Origin: Euperipatoides rowelli
Taxonomy: Eukaryota; Onychophora; Udeonychophora; Euonychophora; Peripatopsidae
Assembly (NCBI GenBank): GCA_003024985.2
Contig: PXIH01S0046675.1
Strand: one strand, 5' to 3'
DNA: 10,519 nt
Position 1 is the first letter of the stretch. The number at the start of each line of letters is the position of its first letter. Shown here piece after piece: positions 7,934 through 10,519 of the stretch. Position numbers and translations under genes: made by a program. Under the pieces are notes generated by a model that worked only from the letters and a program-made list of their open reading frames with translations, was not told the origin of the DNA and made no database searches.

Positions 7934-8070
7934 GCTAAATGAAAATATTTGATTAAATATAAAAATTATATTCATGTATAATATGTTTTTGTAACAAATA
8001 CTAATTAAAATACCTATCAGTGCATTCTATTTTTTAAATTACAAATCATATATTAACCTAAATGTAATGT

Positions 8071-8095
8071 GGTATCTCATACCCCACAATACCAC
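8071..8095 (-). repeat. Inner part of the piggyBac right terminal repeat
   Basis: On the minus strand it reads GTGGTATTGTGGGGTATGAG followed by ATACC, matching the inner part of the left terminal repeat. It lies immediately to the left of the 27-bp array, so it has been separated from the outer tip of the repeat. Confidence 0.7.
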
Positions 8096-8286
8096 TGAGG
8101 TAACTTTGTATCACCATGCCACTGAGGTGACTTTGCATCACCATATCACTGAGGTGACTTTGTATCACCATACCACTGAGGTGACTTTGTATCACCATAC
8201 CACTGAGGTGACTTTGCATCACCATACCACTGAGGTGACTTTGTATCACCATACCACTGAGGTGACTTTGTATAACCATACCACTG
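8091..8286. repeat. 27-bp tandem array, seven full copies plus a partial one
   Basis: The units begin at 8091, 8118, 8145, 8172, 8199, 8226 and 8253, and a partial copy starts at 8280. The consensus is ACCACTGAGGTGACTTTGTA followed by TCACCAT. The copies differ by only one to three bases and are in exact register, so the expansion is recent. Because 27 is a multiple of three, open frames appear on both strands (TEVTLYHHT on the plus strand); they are artefacts. The unit shares ATACCACTG with the tip of the right piggyBac end (ATACCACTGTAGGG), so it seems to have arisen from that end. Confidence 0.93.
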
Positions 8287-8291
8287 TAGGG
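8276..8291 (-). repeat. Outer tip of the piggyBac right terminal repeat
   Basis: On the minus strand CCCTACAGTGGTATGG lies directly inside the TTAA at 8292-8295. It matches CCTTACATTGGTATAG at the left end at 13 of 16 positions. It overlaps the last, partial unit of the 27-bp array. Confidence 0.85.
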
Positions 8292-8568
8292 TTAAATACT
8301 GTAATATATATATGACATTTTTTTTTTCAATTTTTATATTCATAGATGAGTTAAAAAGCTAGTAGGTTTAATAAAATATAATTCTTTATTTAGAAAAATA
8401 GTAATAATAAATTTAAAAAAAAAACATTTAAGAATTTAAAAAGGTGACTTCCAGTGGTACTCAGCTACCGGTTCCTCTGCTTTTTGGCCGATTCTGAGTA
8501 TTGAATACTGGAAATATAGCCAGGTAGGCTGATTACCGAGTAATTCTTGAGTACTCAGTACATCACTA

Positions 8569-8576
8569 CTAAGTGA
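8569..8576. repeat. Right copy of putative 8-bp target-site duplication
   Basis: CTAAGTGA follows the right hAT-like end directly and differs from the left copy CTCAGTGA at one base. The same caution applies: the motif is part of the minisatellite unit. Confidence 0.5.
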
Positions 8577-8872
8577 CCACTCTGTGTGTAAGTCTCAGTG
8601 AAATCCCAATATGTAACTCTGTGATGCCGTTGAATCTATCAGTGATGTTCCTGTAGGTAAGTCTCAGCAATGTACCTGTATATAACTCTATGACACCATT
8701 GTAACTTTCAGTAACATCACTGTATGTAACTCTAAGTGATGCCTATGTATGCAACTCTCAGTGATAACCATGGGTGTAAGACACAGAGATACTCCTATAA
8801 TTTGTAACTCTCAGTATTCCCTTGTATGAAGCTTGAAGTGACACCCTCTTTATGTATCCACAGTAATTTGGA
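8569..8872. repeat. Degenerate ~26-bp minisatellite, second block
   Basis: About eleven irregular copies of the same unit as at 2926-3278, with words such as GTAACTCTCAGTGAT and CACTGTATGTAACTCTAAGT in the same orientation. It starts at the right border of the hAT-like insertion. Joining 3278 to 8577 gives CTCAGTGACCACTCTGTGTG, a normal unit, which supports one original array of about 650 bp. Confidence 0.85.
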
Positions 8873-10519
8873 CTTCTAAATTATCTTATTCTTCATTAAA
8901 AAATATATATTTCCATGCCCTCTAAAGATTTACATGCTTTCTTTAATAAAACAATTACAGCTTGATCACCAATGAACTGATAAAGTAAAATTTGATATTT
9001 GATAGAGGAAAAAATGTTTAATATCTTAATGTAACTTTGAACAGAAAATTTTATAATATCTTTAACCCTCCTCCTCCTCGTCTAAGTTCACCTCCTTGAT
9101 CTTCAGCTATTAGTATTGAATGTTGACAGTTATGTCAGAGAATATTTAAGTGCATAAGTTTCTTCAATAAGTTGAGTTTTTTGGTATGCACCATATTTTG
9201 TATAGAAGTATGTATCTGGTGCATAAAGGTGGAGTAGAGATTGGTCACAATGTTATGTATTTCAATAAGATGATCAAAATGTCATCGTTTTGATTTTGTA
9301 AACCGGGTATTGTCAACTTGATTTATATGATTATGAGTTATATACTTCCTGTCATTGATAAACTTGTTAACATGAGGAATTTAAGAAATTCTATTTTATG
9401 TCCTATTTGAAACTATTGTTTAACTTGCAATCATTTGTTTTTTCAGTGTTTTTATTTTAATGATTTAAGAAATTTTGTTGAGCAGCATTTTAATATTGTG
9501 TTTCCTGACTATTGATGATCTGTTTCAATATGTTAATTATAATAAAGAGGCTGTATTTTTGGTAATCTTCACTATATATGTCATTTGGAGGATTCGTTGT
9601 TTAAATGTTTTTCAGAGGTTGCAGTTGATCCCTGTAAATTACTTAAAACTTATGTTAAGGAAAAATTATGAATTTGATGTAAAATGTTTGAACTTTAAAT
9701 TTTGTATAGAGAAATGGAGATAAATTGTGGTTTTAAGAGCTTTTCATTGTTGTATGTATTGTGCTATAGTATGTTAGTTTGACTCTGCACCGGTATGTGA
9801 CAGTGTTTATTAGTATTATGATCATTTATAAAAAAGTCTTGAATATTTTAGTTTTAAAATTACTATCCATTTTTACAATTTTAATGTTTCCCAACGACAT
9901 ATTATTACTTCAGTAAAAGATAATGTGCTTTAATAAAATATTGACATTCAAAACAATGTAGAATATTACTATGTATGTTTCAAGCATAAACATATTACAT
10001 TGGATTTTATTTATTCAAAATAAAATGTCAATCACGGCTTTAAATTTGTCATCAATAAATGAAGGTGAACAAATGACCATTTACAGTATCTGATATTATT
10101 ATTGTGTATGCCGCCAGATGGACGGTTGTACCAGGCAAAGTAATCATAAGTAATAAATGAAGTGGAATGTTTGAGATTGATTAGCTGTTAACTGCTGCAG
10201 TCAGCGTTTATGTTTTCTTCAAAGATGTTTCTTATCATTTCTAGTCATCTTTACATGTAAAATGTTGTTAGCATATAATAAATGTTTAAGAATAATAAAT
10301 AAACTTTTAGATTTCTAAAAAATATCATCTTCATAATATACTATAAAATTAAAACCGGTTAAATTTCTTTAAAAAAAAAAAACCAGCTAAGAAATGCAAA
10401 TTAAATCATTCTTAATATTATGGAATAAAAATGATTGTTTATATATACGGTATTGTGTTTAAATTTTATCTTAAAATCATTAAGATAGAAATAATCTATT
10501 TTAGTTCGATCTTTGAAAA
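8873..10519. other. AT-rich flank without supported gene
   Basis: I searched both strands for the missing upstream exons of the peptidase gene (expected to end in a YDVLLSYP-like segment) and found none. A plus-strand open frame of 82 codons at 9475-9723 is rich in hydrophobic and AT-type residues, has no recognisable motif and is most likely chance. A 14-codon minus-strand frame at 9062-9106 is discussed under findings. The region is probably part of the large upstream intron. Confidence 0.5.

Larger units (their letters stand above)
7174..8291 (+). mobile_element. Decayed, internally deleted piggyBac element with TTAA target duplications
   Basis: The element lies between TTAA at 7170-7173 and TTAA at 8292-8295, the exact target duplication of piggyBac transposons. 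The left end reads CCTTACATTGGTATAGTGGG. The right end, read inward on the other strand, is CCCTACAGTGGTATGG, a clear terminal inverted repeat. Inside is only the C-terminal part of a piggyBac transposase on the plus strand, so most of the gene, including the first two catalytic aspartates, is deleted. A seven-copy 27-bp array sits at the right end. At 1.1 kb and without an intact transposase it cannot move by itself. It is nested in the larger hAT-like insertion and so is probably younger than it. Confidence 0.88.
3279..8568. mobile_element. hAT-like non-autonomous insertion (5.3 kb), splits a minisatellite
   Basis: The left end reads AAGTGATGCACCAGT. The right end, read inward on the other strand, is TAGTGATGTACTGAGT. 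They share AGTGATG.AC, the style of hAT termini, and are flanked by CTCAGTGA / CTAAGTGA. The subterminal DNA on both sides carries TACTC/GAGTA motifs and short palindromes (TACTCATGAGTA at 3383-3394, TGAGTACTCA at 8548-8557), as expected of transposase-binding ends. The flanks belong to the same ~26-bp array, so removing the element restores a continuous repeat. No hAT transposase or BED finger was recognised inside; the interior holds minisatellites, a SINE and a nested piggyBac. Alternatively the left end could be just another degenerate repeat unit, because the array unit itself contains CAGTGATGC. Confidence 0.55.

Noticed and set aside
8058-8343. Open frames on both strands over the 27-bp array (TEVTLYHHT and its mirrors)
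   Set aside because: They are by-products of a unit length divisible by three, inside a transposon end.
545-8872. A CRISPR array or other prokaryotic repeat system
   Set aside because: The repeats are contiguous tandem arrays without unique spacers, and the window is eukaryotic (spliced exons, SINE, piggyBac).
9475-9723. 82-codon plus-strand open frame starting MLSSILILCF
   Set aside because: No motif or recognisable similarity; the composition follows the AT-rich background, and there is no exon border or promoter evidence.

Overview
This looks like an intron-rich, very AT-rich animal nuclear genome, most likely an invertebrate; a mollusc or other lophotrochozoan is a guess from the style of the protein and transposons. 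There is no bacterial-type gene organisation. The only host gene I can support is on the minus strand: two consecutive internal exons (2567-2698, then 1499-1621) of a glutamate carboxypeptidase II-like M28B metallopeptidase (FOLH1/NAALAD2 family), joined across a 945-bp intron. Both exons are whole numbers of codons, have GT/AG borders and join phase 0 to phase 0. They cover the stretch leading into the protease-associated (PA) domain. I found no further exons of this gene, so 1-1498 is probably its next downstream intron and 2699-10519 mostly one large upstream intron.

Region by region: 1-1498 is AT-rich intron-like DNA with a 26-bp tandem repeat (545-648) and a perfect inverted repeat with 131-bp arms and a 10-nt loop (831-1102). 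The 1622-2566 intron carries a T13-G16 tract. From 2926 to 3278 and again from 8569 to 8872 lie two stretches of the same degenerate ~26-bp minisatellite. They appear to be two halves of one array split by a 5.3-kb hAT-like insertion (3279-8568) with short terminal inverted repeats and an 8-bp near-duplication of the target. I saw no hAT transposase inside it.

Inside that insertion are an 18-copy 21-bp minisatellite (4205-4582), a tRNA-derived SINE on the minus strand (about 5250-5462), a ~62-bp tandem array of about 11 copies (6158-6862), and a nested, decayed piggyBac element (7174-8291) between TTAA sites. The piggyBac element keeps only the C-terminal part of a transposase pseudogene, with frameshifts and stops. 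It also has a 27-bp array of seven copies that appears to have expanded inside its right terminal inverted repeat. 8873-10519 is AT-rich DNA with no gene I can support.

Overall this is an intron of a conserved peptidase gene loaded with nested mobile elements and tandem repeats. The most interesting points are the link between transposon ends and minisatellites, and the perfect long hairpin that would lie in the pre-mRNA.
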